This document shows positions 27,845-38,081 of a stretch of DNA of 64,000 nt, one piece after another (positions within the stretch are counted from its first letter, which is position 1; each line of letters starts with the position of its first letter). The notes beneath the pieces were generated by a model. That model ran no database searches, was not told the DNA's origin, and saw only the letters and a list, made by a program, of their open reading frames with translations. A program made the position numbers and the translations under genes. The stretch is from Pseudomonas pseudonitroreducens (GTDB lineage: Bacteria > Pseudomonadota > Gammaproteobacteria > Pseudomonadales > Pseudomonadaceae), in NCBI RefSeq assembly GCF_021603645.1, contig NZ_BQHJ01000002.1:558001-622000 (forward strand), written 5' to 3'.

Positions 27845-29235
27845 GTTTGGCCGAGCCGTTCGACTCCACCACCCAGGTGCTGCTGATCGATGACGATGCG
27901 CACCTGCGCCAGGCGCTCTGCCAGACCCTCGACCTCGCCGGCTTCAAGGTGGTTGCCCTGGGCGATGCGCGGCAGATCGACCCGCAACAGGCACGCGACT
28001 GGCCGGGCGTGATCGTCAGCGACATCCGCATGCCGGGCATCGATGGCCTGCAACTGCTGGAGCAACTGCACGCGCAGGATTCCGGACTGCCGGTGATCCT
28101 GATCACCGGCCATGGCGATGTACCGCTCGCCGTGCAGGCCATGCGCTCGGGCGCCTACGACTTCCTCGAGAAACCTTTCCCCAGCGATGCGCTGCTGGAC
28201 AGTGTGCGTCGCGCACTGGACGTACGCCGACTGGTGCTGGAAAACCGCAGCCTGCGCATGGCCCTGACCGAACAGAAGGAAGTCCGCGGGCGTCTGGTCG
28301 GACAGTCGGCGCCCATGCAGCGCTTGCAGCAGCAGGTCGCGTCGCTCGCGGCAATCCAGGCGGACGTGCTGATCCTGGGTGAGACCGGCTCGGGCAAGGA
28401 GGTGGTCGCACGCGCCCTGCATGACCTGTCGAGCCGCCGCAACGGCCCCTTCGTCGCCATCAACGCCGGCGCACTGGCCGAGTCGGTGGTGGAGAGCGAG
28501 TTGTTCGGCCATGAGCAGGGCGCTTTCACTGGCGCGCAGAAGCGCCGTATCGGCAAGTTCGAGTTCGCCAACGGCGGCACACTGTTCCTCGACGAGATCG
28601 AGAGCATGAGCCTGGACGTGCAGGTCAAGCTGTTGCGCCTGTTGCAGGAGCGCACCGTCGAACGCCTGGGCTCCAACCAGCTCATTCCCCTGGATATCCG
28701 CATCATCGCGGCGACCAAGGAAGACCTGCGCCTGGCCTCCGATGAAGGCCGTTTCCGTGCCGACCTCTACTACCGCCTGAATGTCGCCAGCCTGCGCATC
28801 CCACCGCTGCGCGAGCGCGGCGATGACATCCTTATTCTGTTTCAGCACTTTGCCGAACGTGGCGCGGAACGCCATGGCCTGGCCGCTCGCCCCCTGGATT
28901 CGGCGCAACGTGCGCAACTGCTGGCACATGGCTGGCCGGGCAATGTCCGCGAGCTGCAGAACGCCGCGGAGCGCTATGCGCTCGGCCTGGACCTGGGGCT
29001 GGATGACAGCCATGGCCAGGCCATGGCCATTGCGCCCGGCGCAGGCCTGAACGAGCAGGTGGAGTCGTTCGAGCGCTCGCTGATCGCCGCGGAGATGAGC
29101 CGAACGCACAACTCCCTGCGCAGCCTTGCCGAGGCACTCGGCCTGCCGCGCAAGACACTGCATGACAAGTTGCGCAAGCACGGCCTGCTGTTTTCCGGCA
29201 GTGGCGGAAATTCCGCCGATGACACCGATGGCTGA
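27841..29235 (+). CDS. dctD: C4-dicarboxylate response regulator DctD (NtrC family)
   Basis: The 464-residue sigma-54 activator has a receiver domain with DDDAHLRQAL and phospho-accepting Asp61 in VSDIRMPG, an AAA+ domain with Walker A GETGSGKE, the sigma-54 contact loop GAFTGAQ and Walker B LFLDEIESM, and a C-terminal Fis-type helix-turn-helix (LRSLAEALGLPRKTLHDKL). DctD normally activates the TRAP transporter genes dctPQM; these do not follow here, where arcD comes next after 586 bases. Confidence 0.92.
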   Translation: MSLAEPFDSTTQVLLIDDDAHLRQALCQTLDLAGFKVVALGDARQIDPQQARDWPGVIVSDIRMPGIDGLQLLEQLHAQDSGLPVILITGHGDVPLAVQAMRSGAYDFLEKPFPSDALLDSVRRALDVRRLVLENRSLRMALTEQKEVRGRLVGQSAPMQRLQQQVASLAAIQADVLILGETGSGKEVVARALHDLSSRRNGPFVAINAGALAESVVESELFGHEQGAFTGAQKRRIGKFEFANGGTLFLDEIESMSLDVQVKLLRLLQERTVERLGSNQLIPLDIRIIAATKEDLRLASDEGRFRADLYYRLNVASLRIPPLRERGDDILILFQHFAERGAERHGLAARPLDSAQRAQLLAHGWPGNVRELQNAAERYALGLDLGLDDSHGQAMAIAPGAGLNEQVESFERSLIAAEMSRTHNSLRSLAEALGLPRKTLHDKLRKHGLLFSGSGGNSADDTDG

Positions 29236-29821
29236 GCAGAAATCCGCCGATCGCTTCGACTGCGACCAAGGGCGAACAGCGTCGCAGAGCGCTCTGGCGT
29301 AGTCTCCGGCTCTGGCACACACCTTGCTCTGCGACACGGGTGCGATTGCCTTGCGCATCACATCTCGCGACGTGCCCGCCACGCCGCGCCCGCCAGGCCA
29401 CGAACCCGGCGGTGTCCTTCGGGCTTCTTGCCATCTCGCGCCTTCGCTTCGACAGGCGCACCGCCGGGTGCAGTGATCCTGCCCCGGCCAATTCCCTCCT
29501 CGCAGATCCTCGTTCAGGACATTCCTACATAGCGGTCCTGCGCCTGCCAACACCTCAGAATCCAGCGCTACCGCGCGCCCTGCGCGGGTCCGCAAATTCG
29601 GCTGCCATTCTGCGGTCATGAAAGCGCGCTCAAATCTTCACGAAATCCCCTCTAAATCGGGCGCTAATGCAAAACCTCTCCTATGGTTTATCCGGGGTGG
29701 GCAGAGCAGGAAGTACTGCCCAATACATTGGATAGCAAGCTATTGACCTGAATCAGGGGCGAGCCCCGGGGACAAGCGCCTAATAGCTTCACTCTCCAAC
29801 TTCCTATAGGGAGATTCTTAA
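29236..29821. other. 586-base gap between dctD and arcD
   Basis: The first 440 bases show no convincing gene; a 93-codon frame at 29340-29621 has no Shine-Dalgarno and no recognisable product. The last 150 bases hold the anaerobic arc promoter with an ANR box. ArgR sites are expected upstream of the ANR box in this operon, but I could not delimit them. Confidence 0.6.
29743..29786 (+). promoter_or_regulatory. ANR (FNR-type) box and promoter of arcDABC
   Basis: TTGAC-CTGA-ATCAG (29743-29756) matches the ANR consensus TTGAT-N4-ATCAA with the variant half-sites known from the P. aeruginosa arc promoter. A TAATAG -10-like element lies at 29781-29786. Starting near 29791 would centre the box at about -41.5, the usual class II position. 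This predicts induction by low oxygen. Confidence 0.82.
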
Positions 29822-31273
29822 ATGTCGCAAGAAAGCAGCCAAAAACTACGACTCGGCGCGCTGACAGCGCTGGTCGTAGGATCCATGATCGGCGGGGGCA
29901 TTTTCTCCCTTCCGCAAAACATGGCGGCCAGTGCAGACGTCGGCGCCATCCTCATCGGCTGGGCCATCACCGCGGTCGGCATGCTGACCCTGGCCTTCGT
30001 CTTCCAGACCCTGGCCAACCGCAAACCCCAACTTGACGGCGGTGTGTACGCCTACGCCAAGGCCGGTTTCGGTGACTACATGGGCTTCTCCTCGGCCTGG
30101 GGTTACTGGATCAGCGCCTGGCTCGGCAACGTCGGTTACTTCCTTCTGCTGTTCAGCACCCTGGGCTACTTCTTCCCGATCTTCGGCAAGGGTGACACCG
30201 TCGCGGCGATCGTCTGCGCGTCGATCCTCTTGTGGGCCCTGCACTTCCTGGTGCTGCGCGGGATCAAGGAAGCGGCGTTCATCAACACCATCACCACGGT
30301 GGCGAAGATCGTCCCGCTGTTCCTGTTCATCCTGATCTGCCTGTTCGCCTTCAAGCTGGACATCTTCACCGCCGACATCTGGGGCAAGAGCAATCCTGAC
30401 CTGGGCAGCGTGATGAACCAGGTGCGCAACATGATGCTGGTCACCGTGTGGGTGTTCATCGGCATCGAAGGCGCGAGCATCTTCTCCTCCCGTGCGGAAA
30501 AACGCTCGGACGTCGGTAAAGCTACTGTGATCGGCTTCATCACCGTCCTGCTGCTGCTGGTACTGGTGAACGTGCTGTCCATGGGCGTGATGACCCAGCC
30601 GGAACTGGCCAAGCTGCAGAACCCGTCGATGGCGCTGGTGCTGGAGCACGTGGTCGGTCACTGGGGCGCTGTCCTGATCAGCGTCGGTCTGCTGATCTCC
30701 CTGCTGGGTGCCCTGCTCTCCTGGGTACTGCTGTGCGCCGAGATCATGTTCGCCGCCGCCAAGGACCACACCATGCCGGAGTTCCTCCGCAAGGAGAACG
30801 CCAACCAGGTGCCGGCCAACGCCCTGTGGCTGACCAACATCTGCGTGCAGGTATTCCTGGTCATCGTGTTCTTCACCTCCGGCAGCGCCGATGGTGGCAT
30901 GGACCCGTACACCAAGATGCTGCTGCTGGCCACCTCGATGATCCTGATCCCGTACTTCTGGTCCGCGGCCTACGGCCTGCTGCTGGCAGTCAAGGGCGAG
31001 ACCTACGAGACCGACTCGGCCGACCGCACCAAAGACCTGATCATCGCCGGTATCTCGGTTCTCTACGCGGTGTGGCTGATCTACGCAGGCGGTCTGAAAT
31101 ACCTGCTGCTGTCGGCGCTGCTCTACGCGCCCGGCGTCATCCTCTTCGCCAAAGCGAAACATGAAGTGGGTCAACCCATCTTCACCAATGTCGAGAAGCT
31201 CATCTTCGCAGTAGTCGTGATCGGTGCACTGATCGCGGCCTATGGCCTCTACGACGGCTTCCTCACTCTGTAA
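29822..31273 (+). CDS. arcD: Arginine/ornithine antiporter
   Basis: ArcD imports arginine in exchange for ornithine for the deiminase pathway. The 483-residue APC-superfamily protein has about 12-13 hydrophobic segments and the N-terminal motif [20 protein letters not shown] that binds the amino-acid backbone. GGAGA precedes the ATG. It is the first gene of arcDABC and lies directly behind the ANR-dependent promoter; arcA follows after 16 bases. Confidence 0.96.
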   Translation: MSQESSQKLRLGALTALVVGSMIGGGIFSLPQNMAASADVGAILIGWAITAVGMLTLAFVFQTLANRKPQLDGGVYAYAKAGFGDYMGFSSAWGYWISAWLGNVGYFLLLFSTLGYFFPIFGKGDTVAAIVCASILLWALHFLVLRGIKEAAFINTITTVAKIVPLFLFILICLFAFKLDIFTADIWGKSNPDLGSVMNQVRNMMLVTVWVFIGIEGASIFSSRAEKRSDVGKATVIGFITVLLLLVLVNVLSMGVMTQPELAKLQNPSMALVLEHVVGHWGAVLISVGLLISLLGALLSWVLLCAEIMFAAAKDHTMPEFLRKENANQVPANALWLTNICVQVFLVIVFFTSGSADGGMDPYTKMLLLATSMILIPYFWSAAYGLLLAVKGETYETDSADRTKDLIIAGISVLYAVWLIYAGGLKYLLLSALLYAPGVILFAKAKHEVGQPIFTNVEKLIFAVVVIGALIAAYGLYDGFLTL

Positions 31274-31289
31274 CTCCTGGAGACATCTC

Positions 31290-32546
31290 ATGAGCACGGA
31301 AAAAACCAAACTTGGCGTCCATTCTGAAGCTGGCAAACTACGCAAAGTGATGGTCTGCTCGCCCGGACTCGCCCACCAACGCCTGACCCCGAGCAACTGC
31401 GACGAGTTGCTGTTCGACGACGTTATCTGGGTGAACCAGGCGAAGCGTGACCACTTCGACTTCGTCACCAAGATGCGCGAGCGTGGCATCGACGTCCTCG
31501 AAATGCACAACCTGCTGACCGAGACCGTCCAGAATCCCGAAGCCCTCAAGTGGATCCTCGATCGCAAGATCACCAACGACAGCGTTGGCGTCGGCCTGAC
31601 CCAGGAACTGCGCGGCTGGCTGGAAAGCCTGGAGCCCCGCAAGCTGGCTGAATTCCTCATTGGTGGCGTGGCCTCCGATGACATCCCGGAAAGCGAAGGC
31701 GCGAAAGCGCTGAAGATGTACCGCGACTACCTCGGCCACTCCAGCTTCCTGCTGCCGCCGCTGCCCAACACCCAGTTCACTCGTGACACCACATGCTGGA
31801 TCTACGGCGGTGTGACGCTGAACCCGATGTACTGGCCGGCGCGACGTCAGGAAACCCTGCTGACCACCGCGATCTACAAGTTCCACCCGGAATTCACCAA
31901 CGCCGAATTCGAAGTCTGGTACGGCGATCCGGACAAGGACCACGGCATGTCCACCCTCGAAGGCGGCGACGTCATGCCCATCGGCAACGGCGTCGTGCTG
32001 ATCGGTATGGGTGAGCGCTCCTCCCGCCAGGCCATCGGCCAGGTCGCCCAGGCACTCTTCGCCAAGGGCGCTGCCGAGAAAGTCATCGTCGCCGGCCTGC
32101 CGAAATCCCGCGCCGCGATGCACCTGGACACCGTCTTCACCTTCTGCGACCGCGACCTGGTCACTGTCTTCCCGGAAGTGGTGAAAGAGATCGTTGCCTT
32201 CACCCTGCGCCCGGACGAGAAGAGCCCCTACGGCATCAACGTCCAGCGCGAAGACAAGGACTTCATGACCGTCGTCGCCGAGAGCCTGGGCCTGAAGAAA
32301 CTGCGCGTCGTCGAAACCGGCGGCAACAGCTTCGCCGCCGAGCGCGAGCAGTGGGACGACGGCAACAACGTGGTCTGCCTGGAACCGGGCGTGGTGGTTG
32401 GTTATGACCGCAACACCTACACCAACACCCTGCTGCGCAAGGCCGGTGTGGAAGTCATCACCATCAGCGCCGGCGAACTGGGCCGGGGCCGTGGCGGCGG
32501 TCACTGCATGACCTGCCCGATCATCCGTGACCCGATCGACTATTGA
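31290..32546 (+). CDS. arcA: Arginine deiminase
   Basis: ArcA hydrolyses arginine to citrulline and ammonia, the first step of fermentative arginine use. ATG 31290 follows CTGGAGAC and gives 418 residues, the exact length of the characterised Pseudomonas enzyme. Visible motifs: [52 protein letters not shown] and the active-site Cys in [12 protein letters not shown] near residue 406. Confidence 0.98.
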   Translation: MSTEKTKLGVHSEAGKLRKVMVCSPGLAHQRLTPSNCDELLFDDVIWVNQAKRDHFDFVTKMRERGIDVLEMHNLLTETVQNPEALKWILDRKITNDSVGVGLTQELRGWLESLEPRKLAEFLIGGVASDDIPESEGAKALKMYRDYLGHSSFLLPPLPNTQFTRDTTCWIYGGVTLNPMYWPARRQETLLTTAIYKFHPEFTNAEFEVWYGDPDKDHGMSTLEGGDVMPIGNGVVLIGMGERSSRQAIGQVAQALFAKGAAEKVIVAGLPKSRAAMHLDTVFTFCDRDLVTVFPEVVKEIVAFTLRPDEKSPYGINVQREDKDFMTVVAESLGLKKLRVVETGGNSFAAEREQWDDGNNVVCLEPGVVVGYDRNTYTNTLLRKAGVEVITISAGELGRGRGGGHCMTCPIIRDPIDY

Positions 32547-32602
32547 TCCGCGGTCACACCAGGAACGCAATTACCTCCAACAGAGCGCATTGATCTGAAA
32601 AA

Positions 32603-32624
32603 GGCGGCCCTAGCCGGGGCCGCC
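32603..32624 (+). promoter_or_regulatory. Intercistronic hairpin between arcA and arcB
   Basis: The perfect 8-bp stem GGCGGCCC/GGGCCGCC (32603-32610 and 32617-32624) has a TAGCCG loop but no following T run, inside the 141-base arcA-arcB gap. In P. aeruginosa the arc mRNA is processed between genes; a stable hairpin here fits 3' protection of the arcDA segment. Confidence 0.6.
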
Positions 32625-32687
32625 TGCCCCGCCAGCCACGAGCTGTACTGACGAGGCCTAGCTTTCCATCCCACAAGGAGAACGAAC

Positions 32688-33698
32688 ATGGCTTTCAATA
32701 TGCACAACCGCAACCTGCTCAGCCTGATGCACCACAGCACTCGCGAGTTGCGCTATCTGCTCGACCTGTCCCGCGACCTCAAGCGCGCCAAGTACACCGG
32801 TACCGAGCAGCAACACCTCAAAGGCAACAACATTGCGCTGATCTTCGAAAAGACCTCGACCCGCACCCGTTGCGCCTTCGAAGTCGCCGCCTATGACCAG
32901 GGCGCCAACGTCACCTACATCGACCCGAACTCCTCGCAGATCGGCCACAAGGAATCGATGAAGGACACCGCCCGCGTTCTGGGTCGCATGTACGACGCCA
33001 TCGAGTACCGTGGCTTCAAGCAGGAGATCGTTGAGGAGCTGGCCAAGTTCGCCGGTGTTCCGGTGTTCAACGGCCTCACCGACGAGTACCACCCGACCCA
33101 GATGCTGGCCGACGTGCTGACCATGCGTGAGCACAGCGACAAGCCGCTGCACGACATCAGCTACGCCTACCTGGGTGACGCCCGCAACAACATGGGTAAC
33201 TCCCTGCTGCTGATCGGCGCCAAGCTCGGCATGGACGTGCGTATCGCCGCACCGAAGGAACTCTGGCCGACCGACGAACACGTCGCCGCCTGCAAGAAGT
33301 TCGCTGAAGAAAGCGGTGCACGCATCACCATCACCGAAGACCCGAAAGAAGCCGTCAAGGGCGTGGACTTCATCCACACCGACGTCTGGGTTTCCATGGG
33401 TGAGCCGGTGGAAGCCTGGGGCGAACGCATCAACGAGCTGCTGCCGTATCAGGTCAACATGGACATGATGAAAGCTGCCGGCAATCCGCGCGTGAAGTTC
33501 ATGCACTGCCTGCCCGCCTTCCATAACAGCGAGACCAAGGTCGGCAAGGAAATCGCCGCCAAGTACCCGAACCTGAAGAACGGCATCGAAGTAACCGAAG
33601 ACGTCTTCGAATCCCCGTACAACATTGCCTTCGAGCAAGCGGAAAACCGCATGCACACCATCAAGGCAATCCTCGTATCGACCCTCGCCGACATGTAA
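32688..33698 (+). CDS. arcB: Catabolic ornithine carbamoyltransferase
   Basis: ArcB phosphorolyses citrulline to ornithine and carbamoyl phosphate. The 336-residue protein has the carbamoyl-phosphate motif [13 protein letters not shown] at about 53-65, EYRGFKQE with the Glu105-region residue tied to catabolic allostery, [12 protein letters not shown], and the ornithine-binding MHCLPAFH. The length and motifs are those of the catabolic rather than anabolic (ArgF) enzyme. The Shine-Dalgarno is AAGGAGAACGAAC. Confidence 0.97.
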   Translation: MAFNMHNRNLLSLMHHSTRELRYLLDLSRDLKRAKYTGTEQQHLKGNNIALIFEKTSTRTRCAFEVAAYDQGANVTYIDPNSSQIGHKESMKDTARVLGRMYDAIEYRGFKQEIVEELAKFAGVPVFNGLTDEYHPTQMLADVLTMREHSDKPLHDISYAYLGDARNNMGNSLLLIGAKLGMDVRIAAPKELWPTDEHVAACKKFAEESGARITITEDPKEAVKGVDFIHTDVWVSMGEPVEAWGERINELLPYQVNMDMMKAAGNPRVKFMHCLPAFHNSETKVGKEIAAKYPNLKNGIEVTEDVFESPYNIAFEQAENRMHTIKAILVSTLADM

Positions 33699-33770
33699 TG
33701 CCGGGCCGCCCCGGGGCCGCGCTCAAGCGCGGGCCCCGGGCGCGTTTCCACTCTTTCGGAGGTACTGAAT

Positions 33771-34703
33771 ATGCGTATCGTCGTCGCATTGGGCGGTAAT
33801 GCCCTGCTGCGTCGTGGCGAGCCCATGACTGCTGACAATCAACGCTTGAACGTTCGGATCGCCGCCGAACAGATTTCCAAGGTCGCTCCCGGCAACGAGC
33901 TGGTGATCGCCCACGGCAACGGCCCGCAGGTCGGCCTCCTGGCCCTGCAGGGCGCTGCCTACGACAAGGTTGCACCCTATCCGCTGGATGTCCTCGGCGC
34001 CGAGACCGAAGGCATGATCGGCTACATGATCGAACAGGAAATGGGCAACCTGCTGCCGTTCGAAGTACCGTTCGCCACCATCCTCACCCAGGTCGAAGTC
34101 GACGCCAAGGACCCGGCCTTCCAGAACCCGACCAAGCCCATCGGCCCGGTCTACTCCAAGGAAGAGGCAGAAGCCCTCGCCAAGGAGAAGGGCTGGAGCA
34201 TCGCCCCGGACGGCGACAAGTTCCGCCGCGTGGTCGCCAGCCCGCGTCCGAAGCGCATTTTCGAGATCCGCCCGGTCAAGTGGCTGCTGGAGAAAGGCAC
34301 CATCGTCATCTGCGCAGGCGGCGGCGGCATCCCGACCATGTACGACGAATCCGGCAAGAAACTCTCCGGCGTCGAAGCGGTGATCGACAAGGACCTCTGC
34401 TCCTCGCTGCTGGCCCAGGAGCTGTCGGCTGACATCCTGATCATCGCCACCGACGTGGACGCAGCCTACATCGACTGGGGCAAACCGACCCAGAAAGGCA
34501 TCGCCCAGGCCCACCCGGACGAACTGGAACGCCTCGGCTTCGCCGCCGGCTCCATGGGTCCGAAGGTCATGGCGGCCATCGAGTTCGCCCGCGCCACCGG
34601 TAAAGATGCAGTGATCGGCTCGCTGGAAAACATCGTCGCCATCACCAAAGGTGAATCCGGCACCCGCGTCAGCACCAAAAAGGCTGGCATCGAGTACCGT
34701 TAA
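33771..34703 (+). CDS. arcC: Carbamate kinase
   Basis: ArcC transfers phosphate from carbamoyl phosphate to ADP, yielding ATP, carbamate and then CO2 and ammonia. The 310-residue protein shows [15 protein letters not shown] at the N-terminus, [25 protein letters not shown], and [24 protein letters not shown] precedes the ATG. The 72-base arcB-arcC gap is a GC-rich potential hairpin region (CCGGGCCGCCCCGGGG...CCCCGGGCG). Confidence 0.97.
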   Translation: MRIVVALGGNALLRRGEPMTADNQRLNVRIAAEQISKVAPGNELVIAHGNGPQVGLLALQGAAYDKVAPYPLDVLGAETEGMIGYMIEQEMGNLLPFEVPFATILTQVEVDAKDPAFQNPTKPIGPVYSKEEAEALAKEKGWSIAPDGDKFRRVVASPRPKRIFEIRPVKWLLEKGTIVICAGGGGIPTMYDESGKKLSGVEAVIDKDLCSSLLAQELSADILIIATDVDAAYIDWGKPTQKGIAQAHPDELERLGFAAGSMGPKVMAAIEFARATGKDAVIGSLENIVAITKGESGTRVSTKKAGIEYR

Positions 34704-34730
34704 GCCCTGCCCTCAGCAAAGGCAATATCG

Positions 34731-34759
34731 AAACGGGAGCCCGGAACGGCTCCCGTTTT
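34731..34759 (+). terminator. Terminator of arcDABC
   Basis: The perfect 10-bp stem AACGGGAGCC/GGCTCCCGTT (34732-34741 and 34748-34757) with a 6-nt loop and trailing TTTTC ends the operon 28 bases after arcC. Confidence 0.88.
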
Positions 34760-34971
34760 CGTTCAGAGTCCCCTGAGCGATCTGCCTGGAAACTCGTCGC
34801 CTTCTTCCGACAATTCCTGGCGCGAGCGTGACTCGGCGGTCATGATCCTCGTCAGCTAAAGCATTCGAATCACTAGAAGCCACCGCCTGGCTTTGTGCCA
34901 CCGGGCCGCGCCTCCATGCGCAACTGGCGCCCAGTCGCACAAGATGCACTTGCTGAAGGAGTTTCCGAGAG

Positions 34972-36870
34972 ATGTCTCGACTACCGGTCATCGTTGGTTT
35001 TGGTGGATATAACGCGGCTGGCCGCAGTTCCTTCCACCATGGGTTCCGCCGCACCGTCCTCGAATCCATGGAGCCCGCCGCCCGCCAGGAAACCCTCGCC
35101 GGCCTCGCGGTGATGATGAAGCTGGTCAAGGTCGTCGACGGCCAATACCAGGATGCCGACGGCAACGCCCTAGATCTGGCTGCCATCGAGCAACGTTTCG
35201 AGCAGCAGATTCGCCAGTCCACCCTGATCCGCCGCATCGAGCTGCAATACCTCGACGTCGACGCCGCGCATTGCCACAAGAGCCTGACCGTCAATGCCGC
35301 CGGCAACCCGGTGAGCTTCAGCACCCTGCGCAAGCAACTGCCCGAGCCACTGCCGGCCAACTGGTCGGTGGAAGAGCTCGAAGGCGGTGAAGTTCGCGTC
35401 ACCCTGCACGACAGCTGCGAATTCAAGGTCGACAGCTACCGTGCGCTGCCGGTGAAATCCGCCGGCCAACTGCCCACCGGCTTCGAGCCGGGCGAGTTGT
35501 ACAACTCGCGCTTCCACCCACGCGGCCTGCAGATGTCCGTGGTCGCCGCCACCGACGCCGTGCGCTCCACCGGCATCGATTGGCAGACCATCTGCAACGC
35601 GGTGCAACCCGACGAAATCGCCGTATTCTCCAGCAGCATCATGAGCCAGCTGGACGAGAACGGCTTCGGCGGCCTGCTGCAATCGCGCCTGCGCGGCCAC
35701 CGCGTGTCGGCCAAGCAGCTGCCGCTGGGCTTCAACAGCATGCCCACCGACTTCATCAACGCCTACGTGCTCGGCAGTGTCGGCATGACCGGCAGCGTCA
35801 CCGGCGCCTGCGCGACGTTCCTGTACAACCTGCAGAAAGGCATCGATGTCATCACCACCGGCCAGGCCCGCGTAGCCATCGTCGGCAACGCCGAGGCGCC
35901 GATCACCTCGGAAATCATCGAGGGCTACGCCGCCATGGGCGCGCTGGCCACCGAGGAAGGCCTGCGCCTGATCGAAGGCCGCAACGACGTCGACTTCCGC
36001 CGCGCCAGCCGCCCGTTCGGCGACAACTGCGGCTTCTCCCTGGCGGAGTCCGCGCAGTACGTGGTGCTGATGGACGACGCCCTGGCCCTGGAGCTGGGCG
36101 CCGATATCCATGGTTCGGTGCCGGATGTGTTCATCAACGCCGACGGCTTCAAGAAGTCCATTTCCGCTCCCGGCCCGGGCAACTACCTGACCATGGCCAA
36201 GGCCGTGGCCGCCGCCGCGCAGATCGTTGGCGAGAAAAGCGTGCGCCAGCACAGCTTCGTCCACGCCCACGGCTCCAGTACCCCGGCCAACCGCGTGACC
36301 GAGTCGGAAATCCTCGACCGCGTCGCCACCGCCTTCGGCATCGAAGGCTGGCCGGTCACCGCAGTGAAAGCCTTCGTCGGCCACTCCCTGGCCACCGCCA
36401 GCGCCGACCAGTTGATCTCTGCCCTGGGCACCTTCCGCTACGGTGTGATTCCCGGCATCAAGACCGTCGACAAGTTCGCCGACGATGTCTTCAAGGATCA
36501 CATCGCCTTGTCCAACAGCGATGTGCGCCGCGGCGACCTGGAAGTCTGCTTCATCAATTCCAAGGGCTTCGGCGGCAACAACGCCACCGGTGTGCTGCTG
36601 TCCCCGGCCGTCACCGAGAAGATGCTGCGCAAGCGCCACGGCGATGCGGCCTTCAACGACTACCAGGCGCGCCGCGAAACCACCCGCGCCGCCGCCCGCC
36701 AGTACGACGAAGCCGCGACCCAGGGCCGTTTCGACATCATCTACAACTTCGGCAACGACATGATCGACGAGCAGGCCATCGAGATCAGCGACCAAGGCAT
36801 CCAGGTCCCCGGCTTCAGCCAGACCATTGCCTACAAGAAGGACGAGCGTTTCAGCGACATGATCGACTAA
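34972..36870 (+). CDS. fabY: Beta-ketoacyl-ACP synthase FabY
   Basis: FabY condenses acetyl-CoA with malonyl-ACP to start fatty acid synthesis in Pseudomonas, replacing FabH. The 632-residue protein begins SRLPVIVGFGGYNAAGRSSF and contains a ketosynthase fold with the active-site Cys in SVTGACATFLYNL at about residue 280, and HAHGSSTPANRVTESE and AVKAFVGHSLATASADQ carrying the two catalytic His residues. The same arc-fabY neighbourhood occurs in P. aeruginosa. The preceding 268-base gap shows the arc terminator and no gene. Confidence 0.95.
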   Translation: MSRLPVIVGFGGYNAAGRSSFHHGFRRTVLESMEPAARQETLAGLAVMMKLVKVVDGQYQDADGNALDLAAIEQRFEQQIRQSTLIRRIELQYLDVDAAHCHKSLTVNAAGNPVSFSTLRKQLPEPLPANWSVEELEGGEVRVTLHDSCEFKVDSYRALPVKSAGQLPTGFEPGELYNSRFHPRGLQMSVVAATDAVRSTGIDWQTICNAVQPDEIAVFSSSIMSQLDENGFGGLLQSRLRGHRVSAKQLPLGFNSMPTDFINAYVLGSVGMTGSVTGACATFLYNLQKGIDVITTGQARVAIVGNAEAPITSEIIEGYAAMGALATEEGLRLIEGRNDVDFRRASRPFGDNCGFSLAESAQYVVLMDDALALELGADIHGSVPDVFINADGFKKSISAPGPGNYLTMAKAVAAAAQIVGEKSVRQHSFVHAHGSSTPANRVTESEILDRVATAFGIEGWPVTAVKAFVGHSLATASADQLISALGTFRYGVIPGIKTVDKFADDVFKDHIALSNSDVRRGDLEVCFINSKGFGGNNATGVLLSPAVTEKMLRKRHGDAAFNDYQARRETTRAAARQYDEAATQGRFDIIYNFGNDMIDEQAIEISDQGIQVPGFSQTIAYKKDERFSDMID

Positions 36871-36886
36871 TCGCCGACGTTGAACG

Positions 36887-36915
36887 AAAAAGCCGGGCAG
36901 ATGCCCGGCTTTTTT
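36887..36915 (+). terminator. Terminator after fabY
   Basis: AAAAAGCCGGGC-AGAT-GCCCGGCTTTTTT is a perfect GC stem flanked by A and T runs, starting 16 bases after the stop codon. Confidence 0.95.
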
Positions 36916-36940
36916 GTACCTGACGCGCGAGCGCCTGACG

Positions 36941-37019
36941 GTAGGATGGCGTGGAGCGCAGCGATACCCATCAGACCGAGCCCGACCGCATGGGTATCGC
37001 TTCGCTCCACCCATCCTAC
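36941..37019. repeat. Long intergenic inverted repeat (GTAGGATGG...CCATCCTAC)
   Basis: Two arms of about 30 bases (36941-36971 and 36990-37019) are near-perfect inverse copies, each reading GTAGGATGG(C)GTGGAGCG(C/A)AGCGATACCCAT from the outside. Repeats of this type are scattered in Pseudomonas genomes. A half REP-like TGTAGGAGCGAGCT follows at 37047-37060, just before the end of the HDOD gene. Confidence 0.85.
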
Positions 37020-37064
37020 AAAGCTACCCAGCTATTCCAGCAGTTTTGTAGGAGCGAGCTCCGG

Positions 37065-37943
37065 TCAGTACGTCCCCTGCCCCACACCCAGTTCAAGAAT
37101 GCTGCCCTTGAGGTTCTCGAAGTCGTACTCGGTGAGGCCGACGTAGTCCAGTACCAGCGCACGCACGCTCTCCCATTCGTGGTCCTCATCCTGGTTGCCC
37201 AGTACGCGGTAGGAGCCGCAGATGTGCTCGGCCATCTTGAGGATCGCCAGCAGGTTCTTCAGCTGGGTATCGCGGGAGTTGTCGTCACTGAAGATCGATA
37301 GCGCGTTGTGGTGGTTGGCGATGGCTTCGCAGACGTGCTCCGGCAGGCGCCAGGAGCGCGCGGTGAAGTAGCCGACCACCGCGTGGTTGGTGTTCAGCAC
37401 GCGGTTCTCGGTATCCACCACCCGACGCTCGTCGCTCGCGCTGGCATAGGCCTCCTCCAGCACCGCCATGTAGTGCGGGAAGCGCTTGAGCATCAGCGGG
37501 ATGCCGCAGTTGTGGAACAACCCCAGCGCATAGGCCTCATCCACCGACTCGTAGCCGATGCGCTTGGCCAAGGTCAGGCAGCTCATCGCGACGTCCTGGG
37601 CGGTGTCCCAGAAGCGGTTGAGAGTGACGATGGTGGCGTCGGTCATCTCGCCCTTGATCGACTGGGCGTTGATCAGGTTGATCACCGAGCGGCTGCCCAG
37701 CAGGTTCACCGCGCGCTGGATCGAGGTGATGCGATTGGCCAGGCCGAAGAACGGTGAATTCACCAGCTTCAGCAGCGCGCCGGACAGCCCCGGGTCCTGG
37801 CTGATCAGCTTGGCGATCGCCTTCAGGTCGGGGTTGGGCATGAACTGCTCCATCTGCAGGTCAACCATGATCTGCGGCTGTGGCGGCACGCTGATGCCCT
37901 GCAGGGCCTGACGGATCTGTTCGGCGGAGAGTTCTTGGGACAT
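37065..37943 (-). CDS. HDOD-domain protein
   Basis: The 292-residue cytoplasmic protein is one HDOD module, an HD-phosphohydrolase relative usually lacking the metal-binding residues. Conserved pieces are VPPQPQIMVDLQ, LISQDPGLSGALLKLVNSPF, ITSIQRAVNLLGSRSVINL, ALGLFHNCGIPLML and HAVVGYFTARSWRLPEHV. The His-Asp pair is absent from LFHNCG, where an active HD enzyme would have HD. Such proteins act in signalling, often with c-di-GMP or motility systems; no partner is encoded beside it. The upstream Shine-Dalgarno is weak. Confidence 0.88.
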   Translation of the reverse strand: MSQELSAEQIRQALQGISVPPQPQIMVDLQMEQFMPNPDLKAIAKLISQDPGLSGALLKLVNSPFFGLANRITSIQRAVNLLGSRSVINLINAQSIKGEMTDATIVTLNRFWDTAQDVAMSCLTLAKRIGYESVDEAYALGLFHNCGIPLMLKRFPHYMAVLEEAYASASDERRVVDTENRVLNTNHAVVGYFTARSWRLPEHVCEAIANHHNALSIFSDDNSRDTQLKNLLAILKMAEHICGSYRVLGNQDEDHEWESVRALVLDYVGLTEYDFENLKGSILELGVGQGTY

Positions 37944-38081
37944 GGGGCGCGCTGTGAAAAGTTGACGGGGCGCACAGTTTACCCAGAGCCGAGGCTTCTG
38001 GAACGTCTGCTTTTGATTGAACTTTCATCGGCAGCTGTGTCGGAACCTTTACACCCAAGCGGAAGAAATGGGAGACACGCC

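Noticed and set aside
29340-29621. A 93-codon frame in the dctD-arcD gap
   Set aside because: It has no Shine-Dalgarno, no recognisable product and no sign of membrane or signal segments; treated as chance.
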